Positions 26,189-35,170 of a stretch of 64,000 bases of DNA are shown one piece after another (the stretch's first letter is position 1; every line of letters starts with the position of its first letter). The notes under the pieces are model-generated. The model made no database searches. It worked only from the letters and a program-made list of their open reading frames with translations, and was not told where the DNA came from. Source of the stretch: Maribacter huludaoensis (lineage in GTDB: Bacteria; Bacteroidota; Bacteroidia; Flavobacteriales; Flavobacteriaceae); NCBI RefSeq assembly GCF_029350945.1, contig NZ_JARKMS010000001.1:462313-526312 (forward strand). The letters are read 5' to 3'. The position numbers and the translations under genes were made by a program.

Positions 26189-29100
26189 TTAGAAACTTAA
26201 TTGAACTCCCATTATAAACTGGCGCGTAATAGGGTAATTACCATTATCTACACCTCTTTGAAATAGGTTATCTCCACCCACTTCTGGATCATATCCTGTA
26301 TAATTTGTAAACGTAAACGGGTTTACGGAATTTAAATACAGTCTTATTTTATCTACGCCGAAATCCTGTGTGTTTGGAATAGTGTATCCTATAGATATGT
26401 TACGGATACGTAGGTAGGTACCATCTTCTAGGAAATAATCTGAAAATGCCCTAACATTAGAGTGGGTACCACTTTGTCTAAAAGTAGGAATATCAGAATC
26501 AGGGTTCTGAGGTGTCCATTGAAATACTTGATCTTGATGGCGTCCACCGGCAAAAGCTATTTGCCTTCCACCATTATAGATTTCTGCACCATATGACAAG
26601 TAACTTTGCACACCAAAATCCCAGCCTTTATAACCTAAGTCAAAATTTAAACCGGCCTCCCATTGTGGAATACCAGAACCTGAGAATACACGGTCACTAT
26701 CATTAATAGCACCATCACCGTTGGCATCAATATATTTTATATCCCCTAGTCGTGGGCTACTAACTGCGCTTAGATCTAATTGTTGGTACTCTTCCAACTC
26801 TTCTTGAGTTTTTATTACACCATCATTTTGGATCAAGTAGAATGATCCCGCTGGGTCACCAACGCTTAAAAAAGTAGTGGGGTCATTACCTGTACTACCA
26901 TCTGCATTGGTAAGCGTACCGCCAGAAGCACCAAGTGTTTTACCATTTAAATTGGTAATCTTGTTATCGTTAAGTGTCCAGGTACCTGAAAATCCAAAGG
27001 TTAAATCTTCACCTATACTGCCCTTATAATTTGCGGCTACCTCAACACCCTTATTCTGCATGTTACCGGCATTGACCGCCACGGCACCATAAACGCTTTG
27101 CGCACGTGGTTGCCATAAACCGGCTGAAGGTGGGGATAACTCATTAATTAACATATCCTTCTTATCATTTCTATAGACATCTGCCGTAAGGTTTAACTTG
27201 TTGTTGAACATGCCTAACTCAAAACCAATGTTAGATGAAATTTGGGTTTCCCATTGTACATTAACATTAGGGAATCTACGTTGTACTAGACCGTTTTGTA
27301 AATCTTCATCAGCGCCAAATGGGTAATTTACACCAGGTTCTATTACAGGTATGTAAGAGTAATCTGGAATACCGTTAAAACCTACTTGGGCCCAGCTACC
27401 GCGAATTTTAAAATTGTTTATAGTACTTGAGTTAAACCAATTTTCATCGCTTACGTTCCAACCTGCCGAAAAACCGTAGAAGTTATTATTTCTGTTATCC
27501 GGAGCAAATTTAGAAGAACCATCTCGTCTAATACTTGCACTTAAAAGGTACTTACTGTCATAATTGTACTGGATCCTACCTAGTTTACCAGCTAAGGTGT
27601 TTACATTTCTAAATTCACTTGGTGTAGTTGGGTTGGCCCCTGCGTTAAGTACTTGCACGTCATTTGAAGCATCGTCGGCAAAAACGGTACCGGTGTTCAA
27701 GGTTCTAAATTTGTATTTTTCATAAGAAGCAACTGCCAAGAAATCTAAATTGTGCTTTCCAAAAGATTTTTTATAGTTTAAAATGTGCTCAATGGTTTCT
27801 CTTGTAGAAAACCATTGGTTGTATTGTAGAATAGCATTGGGTGTTGAAGCGGATAAACTTAACTCCCCATTACGATCCAAAGCTAAATACTGAGGCTGAA
27901 AGAACTTTCTAAAATATTGACTCTCGTTACGACCAATATTGACTTTGTAGGTTAACCCATCTAAAATTTCGTATTCCAAGTTCAAGGCAATACTATTGCT
28001 CTTGTTTTCCCTTTCGTCAATATTATCTAACTGGCGCGCTAGAAAGCCATAAAATATTTCGTTTTGTACACTTAACTGAACGGTGTTTTCCCCATTAGGT
28101 TGAAATACGCTAAAAGGTGCACTGTGGGGTACATTACCAATAGCAAAACCGAATATATTCCAAGGTTCTTGCTCACGATTCTCAGTAGTTAAACTTGCGG
28201 AAGCAAAAGCTTTGAATTTCCCTTTGGTAAACTGTCCGGTAAGTCTATTCGTTAAACGATCAAAACCGGAATTGATCAAAACCCCTTCTTGTTCGTAAAA
28301 AGTAGTATTGTAGTTGTACGTTAAATTTTCGGCACCACCAGATAAGTTTACATTGAAATTTCGCACTACGGCGTTATCGTTTTGTACTTCATCAACAAAG
28401 TTGGTGTCCCAATCCAATACGTTGCCATCTATTAAAAAAGTTAGTGGCTCATCACCCGCAGCTTCTGCACTGGTTTCCGTAACATAAAGAAAATCGGTTG
28501 TATTAGATAATGGTGTACCAGAGGTAATGTTTTGGATACCTGTAAACATATTAACGTCTACCTTCATTTTACCTTTTTTACCACGTTTAGTTGTAATCAA
28601 GATTACACCACCGGCACCACGCACACCGTATACCGATGCCGAGGCACCATCCTTTAAGATGTCTATAGACTCAATTTGTTCAGGAGCAAGATTCGGATTT
28701 CCTTCTTGGGGTATGTTATCTACCACATATAGCGGTTCTCCACCGTTCAAGGAAACTAATCCACGAATTTGTACGTTTGCGGCTTCCCCTGGACGGCCAC
28801 TTGCCGCTTGTATGTTTACCCCGGCAACTTTACCTTGAATGGCAGCTCCAATATCGGATACAGGTATTTTAACAAGCTCGTCAGAATCTACTTTTGCAAC
28901 CGCACCGGTAACTTCTTTCTTCTTCTGTGTACCATAACCTACAACAACGACCTCTTCTAATTGTTGGGAATCTTCTTCCAAGGCCAGGTTCAAGGTACTT
29001 GTGTTGGCAGAAACTACTTGTTTTACACTTTTAAAGCCTAGGTAAGAGAACACTAGGGTTTCACCTGTGTTGGCATTAATGGTATAGTTACCATCAAAAT

Positions 29101-29278
29101 CGGTTACGGCACCCTTGCCTGATCCTTCAACAACTATGGAGACACCCGGCAACGGCATGTTTTGTTGGTCCGTTACCACACCTGTAACGGTCTGTTGTGC
29201 GTAAGCCCAACCTATTCCTAAAAATAGGTAGAGCACAAAGGCACTCATTTTCATAAATTTTGGTTTTTGTCCTTTCAT
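26189..29278 (-). CDS. SusC/RagA family TonB-dependent outer-membrane transporter
   Basis: A 1029-residue protein of full length. Signal peptide to about residue 27; a carboxypeptidase-regulatory-like domain (VTGVVTDQQNMPLPGVSIVVEG, residues 30-105); a TonB-box-like region with EEVVVVGYGTQKKKEVTGAV; plug domain with VPVSDIGAAIQGKVAG and VNIQAASGRPGE; then the barrel ending NYPITRQFIMGVQLSF. It imports galactan oligosaccharides with energy from TonB. First gene of the susC-susD-SGBP operon. The long region upstream contains motif site 4. Confidence 0.96.
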   Translation of the reverse strand: MKGQKPKFMKMSAFVLYLFLGIGWAYAQQTVTGVVTDQQNMPLPGVSIVVEGSGKGAVTDFDGNYTINANTGETLVFSYLGFKSVKQVVSANTSTLNLALEEDSQQLEEVVVVGYGTQKKKEVTGAVAKVDSDELVKIPVSDIGAAIQGKVAGVNIQAASGRPGEAANVQIRGLVSLNGGEPLYVVDNIPQEGNPNLAPEQIESIDILKDGASASVYGVRGAGGVILITTKRGKKGKMKVDVNMFTGIQNITSGTPLSNTTDFLYVTETSAEAAGDEPLTFLIDGNVLDWDTNFVDEVQNDNAVVRNFNVNLSGGAENLTYNYNTTFYEQEGVLINSGFDRLTNRLTGQFTKGKFKAFASASLTTENREQEPWNIFGFAIGNVPHSAPFSVFQPNGENTVQLSVQNEIFYGFLARQLDNIDERENKSNSIALNLEYEILDGLTYKVNIGRNESQYFRKFFQPQYLALDRNGELSLSASTPNAILQYNQWFSTRETIEHILNYKKSFGKHNLDFLAVASYEKYKFRTLNTGTVFADDASNDVQVLNAGANPTTPSEFRNVNTLAGKLGRIQYNYDSKYLLSASIRRDGSSKFAPDNRNNNFYGFSAGWNVSDENWFNSSTINNFKIRGSWAQVGFNGIPDYSYIPVIEPGVNYPFGADEDLQNGLVQRRFPNVNVQWETQISSNIGFELGMFNNKLNLTADVYRNDKKDMLINELSPPSAGLWQPRAQSVYGAVAVNAGNMQNKGVEVAANYKGSIGEDLTFGFSGTWTLNDNKITNLNGKTLGASGGTLTNADGSTGNDPTTFLSVGDPAGSFYLIQNDGVIKTQEELEEYQQLDLSAVSSPRLGDIKYIDANGDGAINDSDRVFSGSGIPQWEAGLNFDLGYKGWDFGVQSYLSYGAEIYNGGRQIAFAGGRHQDQVFQWTPQNPDSDIPTFRQSGTHSNVRAFSDYFLEDGTYLRIRNISIGYTIPNTQDFGVDKIRLYLNSVNPFTFTNYTGYDPEVGGDNLFQRGVDNGNYPITRQFIMGVQLSF

Positions 29279-29910
29279 AATGATGAGTTAGCTAGTTGTA
29301 ATTTGAACGACACTATTAATATGTCATTTAAATAGATTAATAATTTAATTATCGAAAAAAATTCAGCTATGAAATTATCATATTATGAAAAGGGGTAATA
29401 AAAAACGCCCTCAATAAAAACTAGACACCGTTTTACAATTTTTGGTAAACGGTCAAGTTTCATTCAAGAATTTAGAATAGTTGTAGGGGAAATTTTTGAG
29501 AATTCTTAAAATGTTGGAATTTCAGTGTTTGTTGATGGTTTATCCAAGTTGAAATTGCGGTGAGCAAAGCTATTTCAGTAGTTTTCCATTGGTTTGGCGG
29601 CATTAAAAAATCATTAAATGATGGTGGGTATAGGTAGTATGTTCAGATTTTGTTCAGGTGTTATATAGGATGTAAAATATAGGTTTTGGTCAACTATTGG
29701 CGCTTTTTATTTCTATGGTAAAATCTAGGTTGGTTTTTTAATCTGATGTCCGTATTGCAGAAATTAATGCTCAAGTATTCTAAAAAAATCAACGATACCT
29801 GTACAGGTTCTAGAAGTTTGTTCAGAACGGTATAATGGTAAATAGGGTGTTATTACTTAGAAGTTTACGGTTTTGTAAGGCATAAAATGGGTAGTGTTTT
29901 TTGCCATTTT
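29279..29910. promoter_or_regulatory. Long susC upstream region
   Basis: About 630 bases without a gene. It contains motif site 4 at 29413-29427 and three further TGTTCAG strings (29640, 29651, 29819), which are the reverse complement of the motif core. A very AT-rich stretch lies at 29290-29400. No -33/-7 pair is convincing. Confidence 0.5.
29413..29427 (+). promoter_or_regulatory. PUL motif site 4
   Basis: AATAAAAACTAGACA, two mismatches from the 15-mer. It lies 135 bases upstream of the susC start, and in the opposite orientation relative to that gene. Confidence 0.4.
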
Positions 29911-30087
29911 TTACTTCCATGCCCTGTATTTTTTCTTTCTTCTTTTACGGGTTACCGTAATTTTCCATGGAAGAATAATACTACCTTGTTGGTCCGGTTC
30001 TAAAACATTACTTCCCCCTGCTGTTTTGGAGTTTAAATTTTTTACTGTCGCATCATTTAGTCCAGAATTAATTATAACAAGTAAGTA
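29911..30087 (-). pseudogene. Possible C-terminal remnant of a PUL gene
   Basis: The minus strand is open for 58 codons from 30087 down to a TAA at 29911-29913, with no ATG. The translation has protein-like composition: INSGLNDATVKNLN, GGSNVLEPDQQGSIILPWKI, ending in a basic tail RKRRKKKYRAWK. It reads like the last beta strands of a secreted enzyme or binding protein. Its upstream end is cut 10 bases before the next gene's ATG on the opposite strand. It could be the 3' end of a gene truncated by insertion. I do not recognise the family, and a chance open frame cannot be excluded. Confidence 0.35.
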
Positions 30088-30096
30088 TCAAGTCTT

Positions 30097-31941
30097 ATGA
30101 AATTAGAGCGAATATTAGATAAATTGGGGTCTATAGAAAAAAACTCATTCATTAAAATCATTGATAATATTATATCTAAAAACCCAACGAATGGTAAAGA
30201 GATAGATAAAATTTTAAGTTCATCTGATAAAGGTTTGAAATCAGTTGACAATCAAAATATTTCTAGAATTTTCAACTTAACCTCAAGAGAATTCCAAAGT
30301 TATATTGAATGTGAATTTCAAGAAATTACCTCGCAATTAGATGTTTTAATAGATATAATTATACGTGATGGTAATTGTATTATGAAACAGGATTGGTTTT
30401 CTCGATTGTATGATTCAGAAATTAAGAATCTAAAATCTAAGATTAAAATTCTTAACGCAAGTATTGAAGACGAAAAGTCTGAGATTAGTTTATCAAGAAA
30501 AAGAGATTATAGAATTTATAAAGCTTGTTTACATACAGCCTATCAAAATGATTTAGAGAACAATAGAGATGCAAAAATAACTTCAGATGAATTGTCAATA
30601 ATTTTAACTCTTGGAAAACAATTAGGGCTTTCTCAAGAAGAAGTTAAGCTAATAAACTATTCCATCGTCCCAATTAAGAAACTGGACATACAAGAAGTAA
30701 TTAAAAGTTTAAAAAATATTGGAGTAATATTTTATTCGAATAAAGAAAATACAATTTATGTAGCTGATGAAATGGTTCGCCTTTTAAGGAAAATTAGAAA
30801 AAAGGAAGTAGCTACTAAATTTTATCGAAGAACATTAAAATTACTAAGGGACCCTATAATAAATCAAATAGCAAGAGATCATAATATAGATAGGAAATTA
30901 TCGTCAGCACAGAAAATTGAAGAAATCATTAAGGAGGGTGTTTCCTTTACAAATTTGCTTATAGAGGATATATATAAATCAGGAAGTACATTAACGGAGA
31001 AGAAAAAAACTTTGAATGAATTATGTGAAAAAGGCTTGAATATAAGTAACCTTAAAGGAAGTGTTTTAGAAGATAAAATAGTTAGTCTAATTCAACATTT
31101 TGAGAATGTGGAGAGAGACGAAAAAGTTGGAATATCCTTAGATGGTTTTGATAAGCTACTAGTTGAACTAAACCAATCTCTACCTAAATTAAACAAAGAA
31201 ATAAGGGTGCAATTTGAACTACAAGATGAATTTGTGTTGAAAGGGGATTATCTATTGGACTATAATATTAAACCTAGAGATATACTTGATTTAATAATAA
31301 AACCTGACTTGACTAAGTTCATCAAGGACAATGGAATTAAGCAAAGAGGAGATGATATTTTAAATATTCTTGAACATTATAAAGATGTTGAAAATCTTTA
31401 TTTAGAGAATTACTCTAATGTAGCTTTTAGAGATTTAAACTTATTAAAAGAGAATGGTATTACGGTAAAAGAAAGTGAATTAGGTTTAAAGTTTGAAGAG
31501 TTGACAAAAGTAATTTTTAAAGGTTTAGGTTTTAATGTAGATGAATCTTTAAAAAGTAAAATTAACACTCAAAAGGATATGATTGACATTCTTTTGAATT
31601 TGGGAAATGATGAGATAATTATCGTTGAATGCAAAACAAGTAAAGAGAGAGGTTATAATAAATTTAGTACAGTTTCTAGACAATTAAAATCGTATCAAAA
31701 TTTAGCTTTAAAAAACAATTTGCGTATTGTTAAGATACTATTGGTAGCACCGGAATTCAGCGATGATTTTGTGACAGATTGTGAAATGGATACCGAAATG
31801 AATTTATCACTTTTAACGGCAACAACATTATCTAAAATTTTAGAATCCTTCAAAGGCTCAAATTACACTGAATTTCCTCATGTATTATTTAGAGATATTG
31901 TAATTAATGAAGAACGAATTTTAAAAGCATTGAGTAAATAA
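30097..31941 (+). CDS. Protein with C-terminal PD-(D/E)XK nuclease-like domain, possible defence nuclease
   Basis: A 614-residue soluble protein. Residues 1-130 are helical with a coiled coil (FSRLYDSEIKNLKSKIKILNASIEDEKSE). Residues 135-200 include DAKITSDELSIILTLGKQLGLSQEE, resembling TerB- or EF-hand-like helices. The middle is helical and unassigned. The C-terminal part from about residue 460 has an Mrr-like fold: FEELTKVIFKGLGFNV, then DMIDILLNLG with an Asp near 495, then IIIVECKTSKE with Glu and Lys near 510-512, the PD-(D/E)XK active site. It is a lone gene of lower GC than its neighbours, next to the PUL. A role against foreign DNA is inference; no partner gene is visible. Confidence 0.65.
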   Translation: MKLERILDKLGSIEKNSFIKIIDNIISKNPTNGKEIDKILSSSDKGLKSVDNQNISRIFNLTSREFQSYIECEFQEITSQLDVLIDIIIRDGNCIMKQDWFSRLYDSEIKNLKSKIKILNASIEDEKSEISLSRKRDYRIYKACLHTAYQNDLENNRDAKITSDELSIILTLGKQLGLSQEEVKLINYSIVPIKKLDIQEVIKSLKNIGVIFYSNKENTIYVADEMVRLLRKIRKKEVATKFYRRTLKLLRDPIINQIARDHNIDRKLSSAQKIEEIIKEGVSFTNLLIEDIYKSGSTLTEKKKTLNELCEKGLNISNLKGSVLEDKIVSLIQHFENVERDEKVGISLDGFDKLLVELNQSLPKLNKEIRVQFELQDEFVLKGDYLLDYNIKPRDILDLIIKPDLTKFIKDNGIKQRGDDILNILEHYKDVENLYLENYSNVAFRDLNLLKENGITVKESELGLKFEELTKVIFKGLGFNVDESLKSKINTQKDMIDILLNLGNDEIIIVECKTSKERGYNKFSTVSRQLKSYQNLALKNNLRIVKILLVAPEFSDDFVTDCEMDTEMNLSLLTATTLSKILESFKGSNYTEFPHVLFRDIVINEERILKALSK

Positions 31942-32074
31942 TTAGAAGTTATAATAATAGTATATAGTTTTACTCAAATTAAAAAACAAAAAGACACCGT
32001 ATTTCTTCTGCAAATGTTGGATAGCGATTTTAAAATTGTACTATAAAAAACCGCTATTAATTTTAAACCTAGCA

Positions 32075-32611
32075 ATGAAAACTCCAATTCTAATAGTAAT
32101 CCTAATTTTAATTTTCTCCTGCGAACCTAAACGTCTCTTTAAAGATTTAGAGAATAAAGAACAGGTATTCATTGAGCTATCTGCATATGGGTTAGATGAA
32201 ATACCAAATGAGGTGGGAAAATTAAAGAGTGCAAAAAAATTAGAAATCTACTTGGATAGCGTAGAGGGTTGGACAATTTATCCTCCGCTAAGTGCTATTG
32301 ATCAATTTATTGACGAACCACCTTTTAGAACAATACCACCTGAATTACTGGAACTTGAAGGTCTTGAGCAATTAACCTTATACGGCTTAGCTATTAAAAC
32401 ATTGCCCAAAGATTTGTACCGACTCAAAAATTTAGAATATCTAGACCTGTCAATGAATAAGTTGACCATATCCGAAGAAATGGCAAAGTTGAAGAAACTT
32501 AAGAAATTGAAATGTGTAGAACTTTTCGGTAATAGAGTTAATGAGTTGGAACTAGAAAAATGGAGAACAGAAAATCCAAATCTTCAAATACGGTATGGTG
32601 ATGAATTCTAA
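32075..32611 (+). CDS. Leucine-rich-repeat lipoprotein
   Basis: A 178-residue lipoprotein from ATG 32075: signal MKTPILIVILILIFSC with the lipid Cys at 16. An in-frame start at 32036 would add 13 residues before the signal, so I prefer the inner one. Leucine-rich repeats follow: IPNEVGKLKSAKKLEIY, IPPELLELEGLEQLTLYGL, LPKDLYRLKNLEYLDLSMNKL, EEMAKLKKLKKLKCVELFGNRV. The spacing of L and N residues fits the usual 20-24 residue repeat. It lies just after the nuclease-like gene; a partnership is only positional. Binding partner unknown. Confidence 0.75.
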   Translation: MKTPILIVILILIFSCEPKRLFKDLENKEQVFIELSAYGLDEIPNEVGKLKSAKKLEIYLDSVEGWTIYPPLSAIDQFIDEPPFRTIPPELLELEGLEQLTLYGLAIKTLPKDLYRLKNLEYLDLSMNKLTISEEMAKLKKLKKLKCVELFGNRVNELELEKWRTENPNLQIRYGDEF

Positions 32612-32929
32612 AGAGCGGTACAAATAAGATTTTTAAGTATAAACTACACATTTACATTAACCAACCATAAATAGACATAAGTTAATGAACTAATTTTTCA
32701 TTCAACACATTAAGCATCAATCACTTAATTTCCCCTGTCTTTTTTTGCATAAAAACTTACGTTCTATTGTAAGAATCTATCCACGTGAAATACTTAACTT
32801 TCGCTTTTATATAAGTAGGTACAAATAGTTTTGTTCCCCCAATAAAATTTATGAAATACTATGTAAATACTTCATTGTCAAGGCTCAAAATGAGTAATTA
32901 TATAAATGTTTAATTTTAAATTTTAAAGA
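32612..32929. other. Intergenic upstream of the Bor-like gene
   Basis: 318 AT-rich bases, no gene. One short inverted repeat, CTTACGTTCTATTGTAAG at about 32757, could be an operator or hairpin. No convincing promoter element. Confidence 0.45.
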
Positions 32930-33223
32930 ATGAAAAATTCAATGAAAATGATGGCAATAGCTTTTGCTTCATCAATTTTATTAACTTCTTGCTATTCTTA
33001 CACAAGCGTTGTAGGTAGTGGTGCTCAAGGTAACAGCCAAACAACTGAATGGAACCATTACGTGGTTTACGGTTTGGCTCCTGTAGGTGTTTCTGATTCT
33101 AAGGCTATGGCCGGTGGTGCAGAAAACTACACAGTTACTACAAAACAAACATTTGTTAACGGTTTGGTTTCTGCTCTTACTTTTGGTATTTATACACCAA
33201 CTACTACGACAGTTACTAAATAA
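32930..33223 (+). CDS. Bor/Iss-like lipoprotein
   Basis: A 97-residue lipoprotein (signal ending LLTSC, Cys21). After that, HYVVYGLAPVG and especially GGAENYTVTTKQTFVNGLVSA...TFGIYTP match the phage lambda Bor family, whose hallmark is GGAEN...QTFVNGL...GIYTP. Bor and Iss are outer-membrane lipoproteins that confer serum resistance in E. coli; in flavobacteria their role is unknown. A short terminator follows. Family call is by recalled motif, so moderately sure. Confidence 0.8.
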   Translation: MKNSMKMMAIAFASSILLTSCYSYTSVVGSGAQGNSQTTEWNHYVVYGLAPVGVSDSKAMAGGAENYTVTTKQTFVNGLVSALTFGIYTPTTTTVTK

Positions 33224-33238
33224 TTATTTTACAAAAAT

Positions 33239-33268
33239 GGGGGTTGCTATACGGCAACCTCTGTTTTT
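33239..33268 (+). terminator. Terminator after the Bor-like gene
   Basis: GGTTGC and GCAACC form a six-base stem around TATACG, followed by CTGTTTTTAT. Short but with a T tract. Confidence 0.55.
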
Positions 33269-33283
33269 ATGATTTACGTTATC

Positions 33284-33487
33284 ATGAAGAAAATCATCTT
33301 TTACATTGCCGCGGTTGTCTCATTTTTTATGTTGATCAATATTGCGAGTATTTTAATTTCTGACTTTAGCAGACTTACCGAATATGGTTTTGGTTACTTG
33401 GCCGGTAAAATAATATTGTTCTTCTTTTTCGTTGCCATTGCCTTTATTTTTAGAAAAGAGGTGATACGCCCTAAAGAGATTTCCTAG
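33284..33487 (+). CDS. Small two-span membrane protein
   Basis: A 67-residue protein with two hydrophobic segments: IIFYIAAVVSFFMLINIASILI and FGYLAGKIILFFFFVAIAFIF, with basic residues at the end (RKEVIRPKEIS). I start it at ATG 33284 (MKKIIFY) because the other in-frame ATG at 33269 lies in the terminator's T tract. No family recognised. Confidence 0.65.
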   Translation: MKKIIFYIAAVVSFFMLINIASILISDFSRLTEYGFGYLAGKIILFFFFVAIAFIFRKEVIRPKEIS

Positions 33488-33679
33488 TAGACAGATTCCC
33501 TTCAATCATATGTATTTATTACTATAGCTAAAAAATCCTTTTTAGTTATCATCCCATTATCCCACGAACCAACTAATCCCCACCAAAAAGTACACAACAT
33601 TCGAAAATGTGTGTAAGTCCTAACGGTATCTTCGCACATACCTTTGTCCTATTCTTTTAGACATTTAAAAATAGGCGAT

Positions 33680-34630
33680 ATGAGTACAACACAATTTGGT
33701 AAAAAAGGGTGGACCCCAGATAGAATCAAAAGCCTTAAAGGCAAAACATTCCTAATTACCGGTACAACCAGTGGTACTGGTTTTGAGGCGGCAAGAATAC
33801 TATTGAAAAAAGGAGCTAAGGTGGTCATGCTGAACCGTAACCCCAAAAAGGCTGCCGATACGTTGTCAACCTTAAAACAAGAACTTGGCAATGCCATACC
33901 GGTAAGCAATATAGAAATGGACTTGGCATCATTGGCATCGGTTAGGAAAGCTGCAGATGAAATTCTGAAAACCGTACCACAAATAGATGCCCTAATGTGC
34001 AATGCCGCCATTGCGCAAGTACCCAAACAAACATTTACGGAAGATGGTTTTGAAAGTCAGTTAGGGGTAAACCATTACGGTAATTTCTTATTGCAGGCTT
34101 TGCTGTACCCACGTATAGAAGAATCAAAAGGGCGTATAGTTACCGTGGGCAGTATGGGCTACAATTTGGGTATAAAGACTATACAGTTCAATGATATGAA
34201 CTGGGACAAGAACTACAGCCCAAACGGCGTGTACAGTCAAAGTAAATTGGCGCAGATCATGACCGTTTATGAATTGCAAGATAGACTTAAGGCGGCGGGC
34301 AAAACAGTTGTGAAGTCATACGCATGCCACCCGGGTGCCTCTTCAACATCATTGATCAAGACCAGCGGTAGCTTGTTCACAAGATTTATTTGGCAGATCA
34401 TGAAATTGACGCCCATGGTACAATCTGCAGAGAAAGGAGCATACCCAGAAATCATGTGTGCCACCGAGCCAGATTTAGATCAATCTGGTTTTTACGGACC
34501 AACGGGCAAAAACTATTGGACAGGTCCGGTTGGGGAATGCAAATTAGAACCTCACGCTAAGGACAAACCCGTCATGGAAAAACTGTGGGAGCTTTCAGAA
34601 AAGGAAACTGGTGTAACTTGGAATTTGTAA
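33680..34630 (+). CDS. Short-chain dehydrogenase/reductase
   Basis: A 316-residue SDR. The nucleotide-binding motif is TGTTSGTGFEA (an unusual variant with Thr in place of the last glycines), then NRNPKKA, MCNAAIAQ (NNAG-like), and the catalytic YSQSK with a preceding Ser in TVGSMGYN. The family reduces or oxidises hydroxyls with NAD(P). Start 33680 is preferred over the upstream 33644 since the SDR fold begins after a short GKKGWTPDRIKSL arm. First of three co-directional genes with the membrane protein and AraC regulator, 26 bases apart from the next. Confidence 0.85.
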   Translation: MSTTQFGKKGWTPDRIKSLKGKTFLITGTTSGTGFEAARILLKKGAKVVMLNRNPKKAADTLSTLKQELGNAIPVSNIEMDLASLASVRKAADEILKTVPQIDALMCNAAIAQVPKQTFTEDGFESQLGVNHYGNFLLQALLYPRIEESKGRIVTVGSMGYNLGIKTIQFNDMNWDKNYSPNGVYSQSKLAQIMTVYELQDRLKAAGKTVVKSYACHPGASSTSLIKTSGSLFTRFIWQIMKLTPMVQSAEKGAYPEIMCATEPDLDQSGFYGPTGKNYWTGPVGECKLEPHAKDKPVMEKLWELSEKETGVTWNL

Positions 34631-34656
34631 ATTAGTTAACGATCAAAATAAGAGAA

Positions 34657-35169
34657 ATGGATATATTAAAAGCGGCAACAGATTGGGCAAAGGCAGAACT
34701 ATTTTCTACTCCGTTCTTCATGCTGTTCGGTCTGGCATTTTTAGTGGCCAGCTTGGGGTTTTGGCAATTGGGTAAAACAGATATCGCCAGAGCGTATATA
34801 ATTCCTACATTGGTAGCGGGCAGTTTACTTTTGATCATTGGTGTTGGGTTGTTTTTTACCAATAAATCAAGAATTCCCCAATTTGAAAAAGCCTACCAAA
34901 CAGATACACCGGCGTTTGTAGCATCAGAATTGGAACGCGCCGAAGCTACCTTAAAAGAATACGATACTATTGTCTTTAAGGCTATACCCATTATAATCAT
35001 AGCTTGTGCCATAGTACTGTTGTTTGTAAGCACACCGGTTTGGAGAGCAAGTATGATTACTACCATAGCCATGTTGGTCGCTATCCTGTTGGTAGATGGT
35101 ACCGCCCATGCCAGAATAGATGGGTATAATAAACAATTACAATTGGCAGCTAAAGAAATGAACAAGTAG
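34657..35169 (+). CDS. Hypothetical membrane protein
   Basis: A 170-residue protein with four hydrophobic segments (FFMLFGLAFLVASLGFWQL, AYIIPTLVAGSLLLIIGVGLFF, IPIIIIACAIVLLFV, SMITTIAMLVAILLVDGTAHA) and a soluble helical loop between spans two and three. Genes of this type often occur between an SDR and an AraC regulator in this phylum. It ends one base before the AraC start. Function unknown. Confidence 0.75.
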   Translation: MDILKAATDWAKAELFSTPFFMLFGLAFLVASLGFWQLGKTDIARAYIIPTLVAGSLLLIIGVGLFFTNKSRIPQFEKAYQTDTPAFVASELERAEATLKEYDTIVFKAIPIIIIACAIVLLFVSTPVWRASMITTIAMLVAILLVDGTAHARIDGYNKQLQLAAKEMNK

Positions 35170-35170
35170 T

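Noticed and set aside
28527..28838. 103-codon frame opposite susC
   Set aside because: Antisense of a clear SusC plug domain; composition is not protein-like.
29894..30100. Plus-strand 68-codon frame
   Set aside because: Its translation is a phenylalanine-rich shadow of the minus-strand frame at 29911-30087 and overlaps the start of the next gene.
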